Positions 1-11,330 are shown, numbered from the stretch's first letter. The stretch is DNA of 64,000 nucleotides from Zygnema cylindricum (GCA_037447655.1 JBBHKE010001328.1:91082-155081); one strand, 5' to 3'. Made by a program: numbers and translations. Notes: a model not told the origin generated them from the sequence alone.

Positions 1-703
1 CCGGTTTACTTTCTGTACGAATAGTGTACGACATGGCCTAAATGTCGACACGTGGTATGTCCGGATTCGCTCCCTTCATCCTCGGAGATGTCGCGATCCA
101 ATGTCATTCCGCCACGTGTCATCCGATGTGGCGATGACCACAAACCGCCGAAATCCTCTTCCGCGATCTCGACGTAAATTCCGGCCGTCTGATTAAATTC
201 AGATTTAATCGTAGCCGTAATAACTACATGCGCGGTATTCGTTTCACTAAAGAAACAAATGCGCGGTATTGGTTTCTTATCCGTACCGCAATCCGTACTT
301 TTACATGTACTGGATATATGTCTCCTGTAATTAGTTTACAGTTAAATGAACTATTCTACGTATAAATGTTTAAATAATTATCAAACCCTATATTACGTAA
401 CACTACTTGTAGACTGAACGGCTAAGGCTAACGTCTACCGGCAGTCTACCGGCCGGTTGGTACCATGATCAAATCCTGTGGCCGACATATATCTTTTAGT
501 AAGTAAAACCCCTAACCAAAATATATTTTCCCGTAAACCTCTGGATTGCGTAGGTAGCCATGGCTCTAGCTCCCTCTCTAATTTCTCAGTGACTGCGACA
601 AGTTTGAGAAGTTGGAGAGAGAAGTTAGAGGTAGACTGCCTCAGCTTCTTTCTTATTTCTATTTAGACCTAGAAAATACTTTTAAAGACCATTAATTTCT
701 ACA
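1..703 (-). mobile_element. Copia LTR (family A), truncated by window edge
   Basis: This is the U3-side two thirds of a family A LTR in minus orientation. Read on the minus strand it begins with TG at 703 and the same start as the 3' LTR at 22981, then runs through the pyrimidine-rich block, the tRNA-like module (413-485), a repeated CGCGGTATT motif (about 230-275), a G-box (CCACGTGTC, about 112-120) and a GTAC-rich segment at 10-35. The remaining U5 part lies outside the window. The right flank is an unrelated copia coding fragment, so this is probably a solo or 5' LTR inserted in an older element. The left target-site duplication cannot be seen. Confidence 0.85.
413..485 (+). other. tRNA-like module antisense in LTR (copy 1)
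   Basis: An A-box-like stretch (GGCTAAGGCTAACGTC) is followed by a box B-like GATCAAATCC. It is the same module found antisense in eight other LTRs of the window. The T-arm stem is degraded in this copy. Confidence 0.5.
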
Positions 704-1821
704 CGAAAATCCTTGTACGGATTGAAGCAAGCGCCGAGGACTTGGTACCTTCACTTACATAAGGTACTCACTAACTTTAGTTTTGTACGTACAGTTTCAG
801 ATTCTGGAGTTTACGTTAAAGAAGTGGGAAAAAACCAAATTATTTTTCTGTGTATTTCGATGACTTTCTAGAGATTAGTGATACACTGTCTATCATTAAT
901 GAGTTAAAAGAGTACCTTAGAGTAAATTTTAAAGTTACGGACCCTAGAGAAGTACGTTATACTTTGAGGATTGAAGTTATACGGTCCAGCGATAATGTTG
1001 TCAAGTTTAGTCAAGCTTAGTACTATAGAGAAGTGTTGACTTAATTTGGTATGATTGGCGCGAAATTTGTCTCAACGCCATTAGATCCAAAAGTACAGTA
1101 CATAAAGTAAGAAGAAGAAGAAAATGTGTCAGTACCCTACCGTGAAGCAGTTGGTAGTCTTATGTACGTGAGTGTAGGCACGCGTCCAGATATTGCGGCG
1201 GCAGTGTCATTCGTTAGTCGATACTGCAACAATCCAAAAAAGAATCATTGGGAGACAGTTAAACGAATATATCGCTATTTAGTTGGTATAATCAATTTTG
1301 GCTTAGTGTATACGTCCAAAGGAGACTCTTTGCAGTGTACCGGTTATTACGACACAGATTGGGGAGGAGATTTTGACAGTGGAAAATCTACGTTTGGATA
1401 CGCTTTCATTTTGGGCGGCACGGCAGTTTCTTAGAGTTCGCGACTCCAACCTATGGTTGCGCTAAGCTCCACGGAATCGGAGTACATGTCTGCGTGTCTT
1501 ACAACGAAAGCATCTGTGTGGATAAATGAGATGCTTGGTGAGTTGGGCGTTATGATTGGTTATATGCATATCTTTTATGATAGCATGAGATCGATGGCTT
1601 TAGTGAAAATTCCGGTCTTCCACAAGCAGACGAAACACATCCGAATACAGTGGCACTTCGTACAAGATTTGGTCGCACTGAGGGAAATCGAGTTTTCAAA
1701 CGTGTCCACTTTGGAGGAGGCCGCAGATATTTTAACGAAAGCGGCGATTTGTCATACCGCATGTCGTAGGGCACTTTATTTGTTCATATTGAGGTATTAC
1801 GACGGGCAACCGCCACACTAA
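704..1821 (+). pseudogene. Copia RT-RNase H fragment
   Basis: This is the C-terminal part of a Ty1/copia polyprotein with several frame breaks. Visible landmarks in order are YGLKQAPRTWY (from about 716), the RT catalytic box as YFDDF (853-867), PYREAVGSLMY and TRPDIAAAVSFVSRY of the RT-RNase H connection (from about 1135), the RNase H catalytic region around DTDWGGDFDSGKST (about 1350-1395), STESEYM (about 1470-1490) and the final EEAADILTKA (about 1710-1745). A stop interrupts the frame at 1432-1434, between the two larger open stretches. Gag, protease and integrase are absent. The 5' side is cut by the LTR ending at 703. It is not closely related to element K or C in the same region, so it represents a separate copia lineage. 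Confidence 0.88.
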
Positions 1822-1829
1822 TTTGTATT

Positions 1830-2400
1830 GGTGTGTTATTTGGGGTTTGTAGGACTGTACATACTTACATTTTGCCATCGCATCGACTTTACATATTTAT
1901 ATCGCCGTACACGTCGAGCGTACATATTTATTGTTGGCTGTTAAATGCGCCGACGACAAGTTGACCGTACAACTCAGAATTCCCGGGTTTTCTCCAGACG
2001 ACGATTTGTACCGTACGACTTATATTTTCCAAGATTTCCGACGACAGTGAATCTGGGCAATTCATGTCGACCGTACTTATTTGTATTTCCCTGATTTTTT
2101 CGCCAACAACTCATTTCCAAATTTGCGGTGGTATAAATAAACTTACCGTACCATATATATCTTCCGCGATTCCCGCCGACGGGGGATTCGGTTATTTTAC
2201 GTCGACCGTACGACTTACATTACCCGAAATTCCCGCGACTACAAATTGGGCGGTACTTGCGGTCTTACCGTACCTACTTTCATTTCCCGAAATCCCGACC
2301 GATGACAAGTTGAAATCATTTCGCGTGAAGGAGCATCTCGCCGGTCGACACGGAAGTGTACAAGGTTTGAATTACGACATCTAGACCGTTGAAGCGAGTG
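1830..2400. repeat. Degenerate repeats with (CGACC)GTACGACTTA motifs
   Basis: The segment repeats phrases built from CGACCGTAC and TTACATT/TATATT together with TTCCCGAAATTCCCG, for example near 1965-2010, 2065-2080, 2205-2225, 2240 and 2270-2300. Spacing is irregular, so this is a decayed tandem or dispersed array. It may be the LTR of the preceding copia fragment, but no clean LTR boundary is visible. Confidence 0.45.
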
Positions 2401-3410
2401 ACAGACAAATCAAATGTCAGTTTTGGCGACGCGATGCGATTAGTCCATTTTAAGTCGTGAACCATTTGGAGGTTCGCGCATTCACTTGTAGATAGGAAGG
2501 GTTTTTATACGTAGGTCGTAGATTTTGTAACGTAGGGCATCGGATTTCGGCCGCCTGTTGGCCGAATCCAAACTTGACGCAATATTTACATGGCACGCTG
2601 CAATCTTATTGGTTCGTTTTCGCTAGGCGTAGGCGCTGGTACTTAGTAGATTTTAGGTTATTTCCTGCACAAAATTTTCAAGTGCAAGAATTTTCAGTAT
2701 TAGAGATTTTCTGCAGCCATCTTTTTCTTTGTAAAATTGTCCGGACAGCTTAGAGGCGATTTTCTGCCTTTGCGTAAAGTGTCTAGTGTTTTCACACACT
2801 GTCATTTCCCTATTAAGCTCTACATATTAATCTACACGGCTTCGGCGAAGACATGCGTGGTTTCCCTTCAACTTTCTTCATCTTCTTGAGCGAGCTTTTA
2901 TCGCGACTTTTCAACACAACCTTCTTTTCTAGGCTGTGGCTGAACCCTAATTCGTGTGGGAATTGCACGTTGGGGTTATTACTTTGCTGGCATTTATTTC
3001 CAGTGACTTTGCATTTATTTCTATTTTGCTTTATGTGCATACTCTGAGCTTGGTTATCTCAAACTCATAAGTTTTTTGGCATATTGGCATTTTCAGATTT
3101 GTTTTCCGTTTTTTTTGTTTTATGTTTAGATCTATTTCTTAATCCTAATTTCAGACTATCTTCAATGAGATAACTCCTGCAAAGAATACACCCAGACCGT
3201 GGAGCTTACTGGCTAACCATCGGTTTAGTATTCTTGCACTTGAAAATTGTCATTCCCTCTCTCTAGTTTCGGTGTTTGGAAAATCAAAAAAATATTATCG
3301 TTCATTTTTCAGTTGGTTATTGGTTTTTTATCTTTTTAATTGAGTTTATTAATCAACAAGTTTTAATTCTATTTTAACTCCAATTGTAATCTCTTTTTTA
3401 AATTTTCTTT
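2401..3410. other. No gene recognised
   Basis: I see no coding signature, RNA gene or clear repeat boundary here. Short open frames around 2813-3047 have no family resemblance. Confidence 0.5.
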
Positions 3411-3462
3411 AGAAAAAAAAAAAAAAAAAACTTTAAAAAGAAAATATATATATATATATAAT
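3411..3462. repeat. Poly(A) run and (TA)n microsatellite
   Basis: A run of about 18 adenines is followed closely by roughly nine TA units (about 3444-3462). It could mark the tail of a retroposed sequence, but no associated element is recognisable. Confidence 0.7.
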
Positions 3463-3589
3463 GAATACATTTTTTCTGACATTAGTCAACATTGTGGCAC
3501 ATTAGGCGCAATTGATGCAATTTTTGAAATATATCTTCACATTTTTGGCCTAAGTTACTAGCATTGGGTCACTTTTATCATACATTGTT

Positions 3590-3860
3590 AGAAATTTGGT
3601 CAAATTCGCGGACATTGTAGGACATTGAGAAATTTCTGCACATTTCTGAACATTTCTGCACAATTCTGCACATTATTTGTGATTTTGCACATTTGTGCAC
3701 ATTTTTTGCATATTATCTGCAATTTCAGCACATTACAAGAAGATTCCCGCACATTGCTTCCAATTTATGCACATTTAGTCAAAGTTATAACACATTTTTC
3801 CACTTTTAAACATTTCTTTCAATTTCAGCACATTTGTCAACCAATTTTCAACATTCTTTA
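3590..3860. repeat. Irregular TTTCTGCACATT-type repeat
   Basis: GCACATTT/CACATTTCTG units recur about every 10-25 bases throughout this stretch (e.g. 3634-3730 and 3770-3835). The period is irregular, so this is low-complexity expansion rather than a precise satellite. Confidence 0.6.
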
Positions 3861-4915
3861 AGCTTGTTGCCAAATTCTTGGATATTCAAATGTTTTGGTG
3901 TAATATTTGCCAAACTAACTTTTACAATGTTAGGTGCGTTGCATTTCTCACCCGTACCCGATTTTACATACTGACCAGTCGGTTCCCGTATTTCGTGAAA
4001 AGTGAAAACGGAAAGCGAATTCGATTTGGAGTTTTGCAAAGCCTAGTTGTAGCGATCAGTTGTGGTTCACCTTTGATACTCACCAGATTATTAAACGTGT
4101 TGTGTAAGTATTACTATGCTTTGTGGGTGCGGGAGCGTGTTAAGGTAGCTGGTTGACCGTTTAGTGGGTTTGTGCGTGGATTGGGTCTCATTAAACCCAA
4201 TTGTATTGAGCATCTGCATTTCCCAACTTTCTTTGCTTGTAATCTGGCCGTGAGTGGCCTTGTGTTTTTCATGTTATATGTTTGGCGTGGAATTTTCTGG
4301 TTAGATCTGGCCGCTGGTTGCCTTGGATAGAACTATTTTTTGCATGTGGAGCTTTAGATCTGCACCTCCGGGTGCTTGTTTAGCAATTTTTTGCTTTTAT
4401 AGATTGTTCCCTTTGGCCTTGCCCACTCGTTTGCAAGATAGAGGTTTCGGTAAAAACGGCTTTTTGATTAGACTTGGCCATCGTGGCCCTGCTAAAGACT
4501 ATTTTAGATTCTTGCTTGCTTGTTCGGTGCGGTTTCTCACTTTTTGCATTTTGTATAGATCGTGTTCATCATCTCATCATTTTGTTTCCCTCTTCGTTTT
4601 ATGCCCACCGATTGGAACAATATTTATTTCCGTTCTGGGTTTACTCGTAGTGGTGTAGCTTTTCGCCCATCACCTGTCGACCAAATCGATCTAGCAAGTA
4701 CATCTAATTTCCCTGTAACTTCGGTTTCGGTATCGAGAACATCCTCTGTCTGTTTTGGACTCACGGCAGTCTCTACTTTGTCCTCCTTCTCCTCTACGCT
4801 ATTTGTAAAAGAAACTAGAGACGAGAGTCGCGAGAGATCCAACTCAAGTCCCCCCTCCTTTTGGTCTTCTCCGGGTCTAATTTTTGTCACACTTCCGTAC
4901 ACGCCGGTCAGTGAC
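3861..4915 (+). other. Region upstream of gag-protease element
   Basis: This may contain the 5' LTR and leader of the gag-protease element that follows, but I could not match any part of it to the 3' LTR at 7259, and no tRNA primer site is obvious. No other gene is recognised. Confidence 0.35.
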
Positions 4916-6171
4916 ATGGCTTCCTCCTCGGAGGGCCCCATGAGCAAAATGCAATTGTGCTTTTCAAGGATGAAGGATACGATGTCCTTATCTCATTTCC
5001 GCATGTTGTATGATACCGAAATGCGCGATTTGGCCTTTCGCTATAAAGATCGATTTGATCTTCGTGTAGCATTCTCTCTCCTTGGTCGGTGCCTCAGAGG
5101 TTTGGCTCTCACCCTATATTCCCGCAAGTATAATACTATACTCGCAATTGCAGAATTTTTCCCTCCTTTCGCTAGGACACCAGAGGTCATAGGACAAGTG
5201 GATATCCCATTTCAGGCCGCTTTTCCCGAGGTCCTAGATGCCCAAGGTAATGTCCTAGTTCCCGCTGTCCCGGAAATTCCTCGGCAATATGTTGTGGCTG
5301 AGAGTGCTGCTGTCCCAGCACGATTAGGGATAAGGATTCCGTTGCGAGATCCACTTTCTGTCATTTCTATCTCTTAGAAGCGGAGTATCGAATGCAAACT
5401 CCAGATCAAGTGAAAGAACTGATGAACTTCGAACGTAAACCGAGTGAAACTGCTCCCGCTATACGTGCTCGTATGGAGACGCTACGGAAGCCTTACCGGA
5501 CTTAATGTTCGACGCATAAGTTGTCCAAAAATTTGTTGGACAGTTTCTTGATCACTCAAAAAGATTTATTCAAAGTCATCTTACTCAGACATATGGCTTG
5601 AAATTTACCCTTGACCAGGCCGCCCAATTTGCGGTTGAATATGACATGTAGTCATGTTGGTGGGAAGCTCATGATCGATCAGAAGTCGGTTTCCCACTTC
5701 CCCCATAAAGCAACCCATGGCCCAACAATAGGCCTCCGAAGGTGTGTGCCATGGGAGTTCCACCGTTTAACCCTGGAAATAGATTATGTTTCCCTTACGG
5801 GGAAACATGGCATGAGGCCCGCATTTGTCCAGACAAGACAGCCACATGCACTCACTGCCAGCAGGCGGGACATTTCGTCCATCGATGCCATATTAAAAAC
5901 CCCGAGTTCTCATAACAGAATCAAATCAAGAATGGGGGTATTCCCGCCCGTTCCGCCAAGCCGGTCACTCCACCTAAGGAGACCGAGAAAGAATCTACTC
6001 CTCCAAGAATTTCCCGTAGAGATAGAGAAAAGATAGAGCTGCAAGCTACTATGGCAACTATGATGAAGGAATAGTTCGCCGCTTTCATGGCGGAGATGAA
6101 GCCACAGTTTACCGGAATGGCCCGTACGGTCGTTCACATGGCAACGTTGGCCGGTCGAACCCTTTGAGATT
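4916..6171 (+). pseudogene. Gag-like protein of an RT-less LTR element
   Basis: A frame starting at ATG 4916 (MASSSEG) encodes about 150 residues of a helical, capsid-like protein, then breaks at a stop near 5376. Homologous reading continues in other frames to a retroviral-type zinc knuckle at about 5840-5885 (C-x2-C-x4-H-x4-C: CTHCQQAGHFVHRC), followed by a basic, proline-rich stretch. I do not recognise the capsid sequence. The knuckle and the downstream protease identify it as gag of an LTR retroelement that differs from the copia gags elsewhere in the window. Several stops and frameshifts make it non-functional. Confidence 0.7.
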
Positions 6172-7214
6172 CCACCGTCCAACAACGAGTAGCCGCGTTT
6201 GACAAAGGCTCACCGGATCATAATCGAGTCGAAAAGAAAACAAACTCTCGTATTCCTCTATCTTTTGAGAAAGAACCTCTCTCTCCTCTTCCAGAAACGG
6301 CTTCAGCTATCGCAGCTGAAGCACTTACAATCTTGGATAGTACAATCCAAGATGCTCATCGCGTCAAAGAACGGTTGAGCATCCTTTCGGCCATGATTGA
6401 GGACGTGCCCAAGGCCTCTCCTATTTCGGGTGAGGTCCTTGCAGCCGCCGCTTTACGGGTGTTGCAACTGAATCGCAATCTGACGGCAATCCAGCCAATT
6501 TCAGCGGACGAACGTAGCACGTTAGATCCTCATATCAACTTTCTTGATAACAGTCGACACTCATTCACAGTCAATGGTGTCGCCCCTTCCCTCCCTCTCA
6601 TGGACACCGGAGCCAAACCCGTGATCCTTGAATCCGGATTTGCGTTGAAGCTTGGCCTCACTGCAGGCAAGCTGCAACCCACAACCACACGTTTACTAAC
6701 TTCAGCTGGCACTACGGAGCCGGTCATTGGAATCACTAAGGAAACCCTTATATTTCGGTTTCAAACGGAAACCGAAACTGAATTTCCTGAAATTTCCTCA
6801 CATGCACTTATTACCAAGTGTAGCGATTACAAATGTTTGGTTGGCCAGGACGTTATATTTCAGGTAGGTGGCGGTGTAGATATGCACAACCAGACATTCT
6901 CTTATAGACCGAATCATTTTCGTGAGCGAAAGATTTGCCTTCCGCTTATTTCGGCACGGAAATCGTTACCTCTCATGGCTCATTCAGCAACAACAGTTCC
7001 AGTAAACCGACCTAACCATAACCAGCTAAGTCGTGGACCTTTTTTTTTCCACCTTTTCGTTGTTGTATTTATCCATTTTACTTTTATGTTTTATTTCATT
7101 TACAATATATTGTTATCATTTGAGTATAATTGTAGCATAGCTGATGATTTTGTATGCATCTTCTTGTTTTTCGACAAGTTTACGATGTACTTATACGGGG
7201 AAGACCTAAAGTAG
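6172..7214 (+). pseudogene. Retropepsin-like protease domain
   Basis: The open stretch from about 6196 to 7214 continues the gag polyprotein. It carries LPLMDTGAKPVILE at about 6590-6635, the D-T-G-A active site of retroviral-type aspartic proteases, after a short beta-rich lead-in (FTVNGVAPSL). Downstream, ITKCSDYKCLVGQDVI resembles the second half of retropepsin folds, where a hydrophobic-G-x-D segment is typical. The frame then runs into a hydrophobic, AT-rich tail and stops just before a polypurine tract. No reverse transcriptase, RNase H or integrase follows. The protease reading frame itself is intact over about 290 codons, although gag upstream is broken. Confidence 0.7.
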
Positions 7215-7246
7215 GATTATTTTCAGTTTAAGAGGGGAATTTTCAC

Positions 7247-7258
7247 AAAGAGGGGGAT
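7247..7258 (+). other. Polypurine tract of gag-protease element
   Basis: AAAGAGGGGGAT lies immediately before a TG-starting LTR. This is the expected plus-strand primer position. Confidence 0.7.
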
Positions 7259-7850
7259 TGTTAGATTCTTTATGAAACGAGGTCTCAGTTATGTTGAGCG
7301 CCGCAATATAAGTTACAGTATTAGTGTGTGACTTATGTGTGGCGTGGTGTGGTCAGTTAGTTATAGTTTGGTGTGTACGGCAGACTTTTGTTTTGTACTG
7401 TGGTATGTTGATTGGTACAATACCACGTATTTTATGTTTGTTTGGTAGTACCTTACTTTGATTTGTTCGCGCGCGTACCTTTGTACGACGTGCAATCTAT
7501 TTATACGTGGTAGTACTTGTTGTTTCATGTGAGAGGGTATTTAGGACTTAGTCATTTTGGACGAATCTATCTTTTGTAAGGGGAAAAACCTCCAGTGAAA
7601 TATATTTGTCTTTTGCTGGAGTGTCTTCTTCTTGCTATCTTTTGCTTCCACACTATATCCTGTCTTTCTTTTATCCTTGTGTGAATCGATCCTATCATTA
7701 TGGATACACACATTTATTGTTCAATTAAAACACAACACTATTTGTCCACGGATAACGAAAGAGGAAAAAGATAAAAACATTGTTATTATTTTACAAATAC
7801 CTTTAAAAACAAATCTTGTCATTGTGTCTTCTTCTTAAACATCCTCGGTA
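7259..7850 (+). repeat. Probable 3' LTR of gag-protease element
   Basis: The LTR starts TGTTAGATTC directly after the polypurine tract. It contains many GTAC tetramers (about 7370-7520) and the TAGGACTTAG motif (7542-7551) also seen in the copia LTRs. The right end is uncertain because no second copy is recognised. Confidence 0.55.
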
Positions 7851-8257
7851 TGGACGCTTGACTAATTAGACGTTAATACAAACTATTCACACTTACAAGT
7901 CCAACCACCAAATTAAGAACCATGTAAAAGGTCCTCCATACATCTACGATTTTCCATGCAAAATTGACCCATAATCTCTCATGTTAAGGGTAAATAAACT
8001 TTTAGTACTTGCATAATAGAAATAAAGTATTAAAAAGAATATTTGTCAAACCTATTTGTAATGAGAACTTTCGAACACTATGTGTCGCAATTGGCTTCAC
8101 CTGATGGTTATCCTGACTAATTTTTGGACCCTCTATCAAACGTCCTCTTTTTCTCAAAAGGGCCAACGTAACTTAGTGTAGTGGTTTCTAAACCCCCCCT
8201 ATTAAGTGGTTCCCTACTTAATATTCCTTATCGTTCATATCGCCCAAAATTCCCCAG
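7851..8257. other. No gene recognised
   Basis: This is AT-rich spacer between the gag-protease element and element H. No motif or repeat boundary could be supported. Confidence 0.5.
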
Positions 8258-9329
8258 ATCCTTCAGTTTCGTACTCCATTGTGAAATTCTATAGGGTCCA
8301 TTCCCCCACAGAATTCGCAGATCCAAAGAAACTTATCTAGAAAGTGCCGACTCCAAGTTGATACAAACCCAATTGACTGACCCTTTGACAATCATAACCC
8401 CAATATAGATTCACACCTGTGAAAGAAGACTTTCTATGTGCTCAGTTCCCCTATAGAATGCAAAGTTAGAATATGAGTTTCAGATGCCACTCACCACTTT
8501 GACTTTTCCTTAGAAATGCAGCCACCCTAAAAGAAAACACTATAACCAACTAAAAACCTGTGTAGCTTAGACTCGCGTGAGGCCCCAGCAAAAAGATTCA
8601 CTGAAAATGGTCAACTGAGTTTATTGTTATGGCTGCTCAAAGTTAACCTTTTATACAAGGTGCTCTCTCAAAGAGGCGGCTACCTACCACAAAAATTTGA
8701 AGTCATATTTCCATTCTAAAACCCCTTCTATTGAAGTACGAACCAATCATAGGACATTATCGTACAAAAAGTACAAGTAGCGAAGTACTTTATGTACGGT
8801 AACTGTACTACATGGCCAAAACAATGACATCTGTCACATCCAGATTTTTTGTCTTGCTCTCTGGAGATTCCGTAAACCCGTACGATGTTACCAAGTGTTA
8901 TCCGGATTGGCAGCTTTCGGAAATCGCCAAATTCTCTTTCCGCAATATCGGCTCTTATCACGGCCGTTCAATGAAGTTTGGATTGAATATTGGCCGTTGA
9001 AATAAATGTTCGCAACATTTATTTCGTGCCGTACTATAGTACACAACTAGTTCTATGTTCTACTGTAGTATTTATTAATTAAACGAAATATCATACTTGT
9101 AATGTAGAAATCGATGGTTCTTTTAGTATTTTCTAGGTCTAAATTGGAATACAGTAAGAAGCAGAGGCAGTCTGCCTCTAACTTCTCTCTCCAACTCCCA
9201 CACTTGTTGCAGTCACTGTGAAGTTGGAGAGGAAGCTAGAGCCATGGCTACCTAGGCTATCTAGAGGTTTACGAGATATAGATTAGTTGATTTACATATA
9301 AGTAGGTTTATTTCCTAAAAACGAAGATG

Positions 9330-9407
9330 TCCAATCCAGGATTTGATCTTGGTACTTGCCGTCCGTTAGGGCGCCGGTAGCTGGTAGCCTTATCCGTTAA
9401 GTCTAGG
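9330..9407 (-). other. tRNA-like module antisense in LTR (copy 2)
   Basis: Read on the minus strand, an A-box-like AACGGATAAGGCTACC is followed by a T-arm-like CCAAG-ATCAAAT-CCTGG (9336-9352). This copy lies in a solo LTR. Confidence 0.55.
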
Positions 9408-9784
9408 ACTATTGATACATACTATGGGGTTTGATCTTTATTTAAATGTTGCCACGTAGGATTATTTAACGACGGATATTTACGGATACATAGATCCAGT
9501 TATGCAAAAGTACGGATTACGGTATGAATAAAAAACGAGTACCGCGCATTTTGTTTCTTTTACGAATACCGCGCAAGTATTTATGACAGCTACGATTAAA
9601 ATCTGCATTCAATCGGACGACGGGGAAGAAAGCCGAGATCGCGAAAGAGAATCTCGGTGGCTTGCGGTCATCGCCACATCGGATGACACGTGGCACGACT
9701 ACATTGGATCGCGTCATCTCCGGGGATTACGGGACCGAATCCAGATATAACATGTGTCGACATTTAGGCCATGTCGTACAATAT

Positions 9785-9825
9785 CCGTACATAAAGTACA
9801 CCGGCAGCTGTACTTTTGTGTACGG
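9785..9825. promoter_or_regulatory. GTAC inverted repeat in LTR promoter
   Basis: CCGTACATAAAGTAC (9785-9799) is mirrored by GTACTTTTGTGTACGG (9810-9825). The arrangement recurs in the other LTRs (e.g. 23658-23697, 17262-17291, 15543-15580). GTAC is the core recognised by plant SBP-domain transcription factors. Whether these sites are bound is inference. Confidence 0.5.
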
Positions 9826-11068
9826 CAATGTAATATGATTGGTGTCGTACATCAGTAGATAGAGTTTTAAAGAGAGATAGGACTTAGAAAAATTTGGTAG
9901 ATAGGACACTCTCTCCCAGAGAGCTGCTGTACAAAAGGTCAACTTTGACCCTCTATAACTTATTGCTCAAGGAAGCAAATTAAGAGATTCTTTTTGCTAT
10001 CGACTCACGCAAGTCTTGCATTCACAGGGGTGAAGGTGGTCAGAGTTTTTATCTTCCATGGTGGAAGTTATTCTTGCTGAAACACGAAGGGGTCAGGGTT
10101 ATCCTAGAGGCTTCTTGCAAGCTGTCCAGTCTAAGGACCTATGGAGGTCTCAAAGTTGCATGTAAATGTTTAAATATTTATCAAACCCTATATATCTCAG
10201 CATTAGTCCTAGAATTAACTATTGGAAGTAACTTCAATCTGTAGCCATGAATTTTACTCGTCGCTAATTTCAAATTGCAGCAATGAACTTTTCTCGTCAA
10301 TGTAACAAATTCTCCAAAAATCACGGAAATACGGACGCCAACAAATGTCGTTAGAATATTTTCAAAAAGTATACCACGTCGGATATTGTTAGAAGTATGC
10401 CGCGTCACCTTAAAGTACGACGTCACTGCAACATAATTGAAACGACAAAGTACCGCGGGTAATATGAATTTGAAACAGTACCCAAAAAATCCGGTGTAGC
10501 TCAACTGAACATTGAAATTTAAATGTTTTCAAACTTAGTAAGAAAATTCAAATTTCTTAGTTTACAAAAATTTGAATGTTTCAATCCGGTGTAGCTTAGT
10601 TCGTTATGTTCAAAGAAGAACTAGATTAGTTTAGGGAGTGTATAATTACCATTGTAGGAAGTAGAAGGTCATCACATTAATTTACACTGTATGATTACAT
10701 TCTTTTCTATATTAAAGAAATTTCACTTGTTTTGTGTTCTACGTAAGTCTGAATGTGAATATTGAAGTGTAAATCTGATCACATATAATCTGAGTGTTTC
10801 AAAAGATTATTATGGCCAGAAGGGAAGTAATTATTTGAATGTTAGTAAGATAAATTGACTTCAACGTTTGAAATCTGATTTCTTTTAAGCATGAAGTATT
10901 TAATAGGTTTCAGGGGGACAGGTTATGTGTCCAAGGTACATTGTCTGATAAAAGTTGAGATTTTAGTTAACGTAAGTCAAGATACTTTGAAGTAATTTGC
11001 TTATAAGGATTTTTTAAGACTGTTGTTTAGGCAGTTTCAAATTGCTTAGCTGTAAATGATCAGTCAAT

Positions 11069-11330
11069 ATGGTTGATCAAAATTTACAGGTTACGGGCCC
11101 ACGCCCTAAACTGCATGTATTCAATGGATGTAACTATTTTTTATGGAAGACACTTATGGAAGGACACCTCGAGGAGAAAGAACTTCTTCATGTGGTGGAT
11201 AAATGAGTTATAAAGATATAATCGGATCAGATGATGAAGGACATGAATAGACAGAAAATACAAAAGTAAGAAATTTACTTTTTCAGAGAATGTCTGAAGA
11301 TATTATCATGTCTTAGTATGTCAGGTTTCT
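11069..11330 (+). pseudogene. 5' gag fragment starting inside the LTR
   Basis: The frame begins at ATG 11069 in the LTR, crosses the LTR end at 11088 and reads through the primer-binding site as QVTGPRPK. It continues with KLHVFNGCNYFLWKTLMEG, the typical copia gag opening (F-x-G-x-N-Y-x-x-W), to about residue 46, where a stop appears. Degraded homology continues to about 11325. Intact copies would be about 350 residues of gag followed by pol. Confidence 0.8.
11089..11100 (+). other. Primer-binding site, half tRNA-iMet type
   Basis: GGTTACGGGCCC directly follows the LTR-terminal CA. Apart from one base (C for T) it is complementary to the anticodon arm of initiator tRNA-Met, not to the tRNA 3' end. 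This implies a primer made from a 5' half-tRNA. Confidence 0.75.

Larger units (their letters stand above)
9103..10160 (+). mobile_element. Solo copia LTR (family A), TSD TGTAA
   Basis: A complete 1058-bp LTR runs from TGTAGAAATC to AAAGTTGCA. It is flanked by identical 5-bp direct repeats TGTAA (9098-9102 and 10161-10165), so the boundaries are firm. It sits inside the minus-oriented 3' LTR of element H. It carries the antisense tRNA-like module (9330-9407), paired CGCGCATT/CGGTATTC motifs, the GTAC inverted repeat (9785-9825), TAGGACTTAG at 9878-9887 and the gag start codon 20 nt from its end (10141). The internal region was presumably lost by LTR-LTR recombination. Confidence 0.95.

Noticed and set aside
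413-485. Independent SINE insertions at each tRNA-like module
   Set aside because: All nine modules occupy the same place and orientation within homologous LTRs, so they were inherited with the LTR.
704-1821. Part of element K or C
   Set aside because: Its motifs differ (YFDDF, DTDWGGDFDSGKST, EEAADILTKA) from the versions in K, E and C, so it belongs to another copia lineage.
4916-7214. Domesticated host gag-protease gene
   Set aside because: The gag part has several stops and frameshifts, and an LTR with polypurine tract follows, so it is a decayed element.
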